A stretch of DNA of 34,696 nt, from assembly GCA_937984095.1 (NCBI GenBank), contig CALJYH010000087.1, positions 1 to 34,696 on the forward strand, in the 5' to 3' direction. Position numbers and translations under genes: made by a program. Under the pieces are notes generated by a model. The model searched no databases and was not told the origin of the DNA. It worked only from the letters and a program-made list of their open reading frames with translations. This document shows positions 33,676-34,696 of the stretch, in pieces (position 1 is the stretch's first letter; the number at the start of each line of letters is the position of its first letter). This DNA comes from an uncultured Gammaproteobacteria bacterium. GTDB taxonomy: Bacteria; Pseudomonadota; Gammaproteobacteria; GCA-001735895.

Positions 33676-34696
33676 TTATTGACTAGATGACTTGTATTCG
33701 GGCACGTCATCGACGATCGCAACCCGCAGACTTGGGTAGAGTTTGAGTTGTCCCGAGGTGACCACAATATCACCGGGTTTCAAACCACTATTCACACCGG
33801 CAAATCCTAAGCTACGGTAAGCGACATCAATCTGGCGAGCAGCCAACCGGTAGTCGGGCAGGGCCTCCTCGCTACCACCGGGTTGTCTTTCGAGAACGTA
33901 AGCCGCCTCGCCGTAAATGTTATAAAAGATCGCGGTTTCAGGAACGGTTACTACTTCCAACTGGCGTCTTGAGCGAACACTCATATCGGCGAACATGCCA
34001 GGCGCCAGTAATCGTTCTCGATTGTCTACTATCGCACGAATCGCGATATTACGCGTATTGGCATCGAGTTGCGGATTCCAGGTTTCAACTTTGGCGTTAA
34101 ACGTCTGATCCGGATAAGCGTGGACGCGAAACTCGATCAACTGATCGATAATGAGGTCATTAAAATTGCTTTCCGGGAGGGTAAAGTCGAGATATAGCCA
34201 GTCGAGCGACAATAGGGTCACGATATTGGTCCCCGGTGCAACGTATTCACCAAGATCGACCTGGCGAATACCAAGCTTTCCTGAAAATGGCGCAAAGATT
34301 TGCTTCTTCTCGAGCGCGGCACGGGCAACGTTGATCTGGGCCTCGGCGATATCAACCAGCGATGCCTGGGTATCGATATCGTTACTGGTTACAAACGATT
34401 GATCCTTGAGCTTGAGCAGGCGTTTATACTGGCTATTATCGGCGTTAAACTTGGCGCGTGCTGATTCAAGGTTGGCGGTTTCGGTACGATTGTCGAGCTC
34501 GACCAGCAGTGATCCTTGTTTGACTTCACCACCCGATTCGAATTTAATCGATGTAATTACGCCCGAAACCTCGGTCGTTACATCTACCCCCTGAAATGCC
34601 ACCAGAGTGCCTATCGCCTTGATACGGCGTTCCCATTGTGCCGTTTCAGCCTGGGCTACGGTTACGCTTATCGGTGGAGGAGCCTGGCTGCCCTGG
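33676..34696 (-). CDS. RND periplasmic adaptor (HlyD/MFP family), 5' partial
   Basis: The frame is open from its TAA at 33676 to the window edge, about 340 residues with the N-terminus missing. An internal GTG at 34602 is not the real start, because the upstream residues (PPPISVTVAQAETAQWERRIKAIG) are typical of the adaptor's beginning. The lipoyl half motif is GVITSIKFESGGEVKQG, followed by an alpha-hairpin with heptads, the second lipoyl half (APFSGKLG) and the beta-barrel domain. It links the RND pump to an outer-membrane channel. Confidence 0.88.
   Translation of the reverse strand, partial: QGSQAPPPISVTVAQAETAQWERRIKAIGTLVAFQGVDVTTEVSGVITSIKFESGGEVKQGSLLVELDNRTETANLESARAKFNADNSQYKRLLKLKDQSFVTSNDIDTQASLVDIAEAQINVARAALEKKQIFAPFSGKLGIRQVDLGEYVAPGTNIVTLLSLDWLYLDFTLPESNFNDLIIDQLIEFRVHAYPDQTFNAKVETWNPQLDANTRNIAIRAIVDNRERLLAPGMFADMSVRSRRQLEVVTVPETAIFYNIYGEAAYVLERQPGGSEEALPDYRLAARQIDVAYRSLGFAGVNSGLKPGDIVVTSGQLKLYPSLRVAIVDDVPEYKSSSQ

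Noticed and set aside
1-34696. CRISPR arrays, rRNA, tRNA, insertion sequences or prophage genes
   Set aside because: I looked for regular direct repeats, transposase or integrase motifs and RNA gene hallmarks on both strands by eye and saw none beyond the palindromic elements listed.

Overview
The window is a gene-dense chromosomal segment of roughly 50% GC, with no rRNA, tRNA, phage or insertion sequence that I could see. Gene content points to a gammaproteobacterium, probably marine: a DmdA-type dimethylsulfoniopropionate (DMSP) demethylase and an AcuI-type acrylyl-CoA reductase sit among typical proteobacterial genes (Fpr, PpnN, NudC, a PIN-PhoH ATPase, bifunctional ManC, an HAE1 RND pump). 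I cannot name a genus from sequence alone.

Positions 1-11401, minus strand: one long co-oriented cluster with small gaps. In transcription order it is dmdA, metY, an alpha/beta hydrolase, a FadN-like hydroxyacyl-CoA dehydrogenase/hydratase fusion, an intercistronic hairpin plus REP-like element, a DmdB-like acyl-CoA ligase, then a DUF1445 protein, pxpA, pxpB, pxpC and a DUF4392 protein that leaves the window. The first half looks like DMSP demethylation with capture of methanethiol. The second half is 5-oxoprolinase bracketed by the two halves of what is a single D-glutamate cyclase in mammals.

Positions 11402-16412: an Fe(II)/2-oxoglutarate dioxygenase-like gene; a divergent overlapping trio of radical SAM protein, DUF1289 protein and Nudix CoA pyrophosphatase; ferredoxin-NADP reductase; a REPIN-like repeat; a glutathione transferase; and a divergent O-methyltransferase.

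Positions 16444-20662, minus strand: manC, a two-domain thioredoxin-like protein, a FucA-like class II aldolase and mtnA. The last two resemble the methylthioadenosine DHAP shunt, a second organosulfur theme.

Positions 20757-24148: a small membrane protein, a FadR-type GntR regulator, divergent acuI, an EamA transporter and a MOSC protein. The 15-bp palindrome between gntR and acuI differs at one base from one over the inferred dmdA promoter. I therefore propose that this GntR regulator controls both DMSP arms.

Positions 24184-34696: ppnN, an unrecognised protein with a repeated tail, phoH, a class III CoA-transferase, a secreted TPR protein, nudC, and an RND pump with its periplasmic adaptor, which runs off the right edge. 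No intergenic gap exceeds 300 bases.
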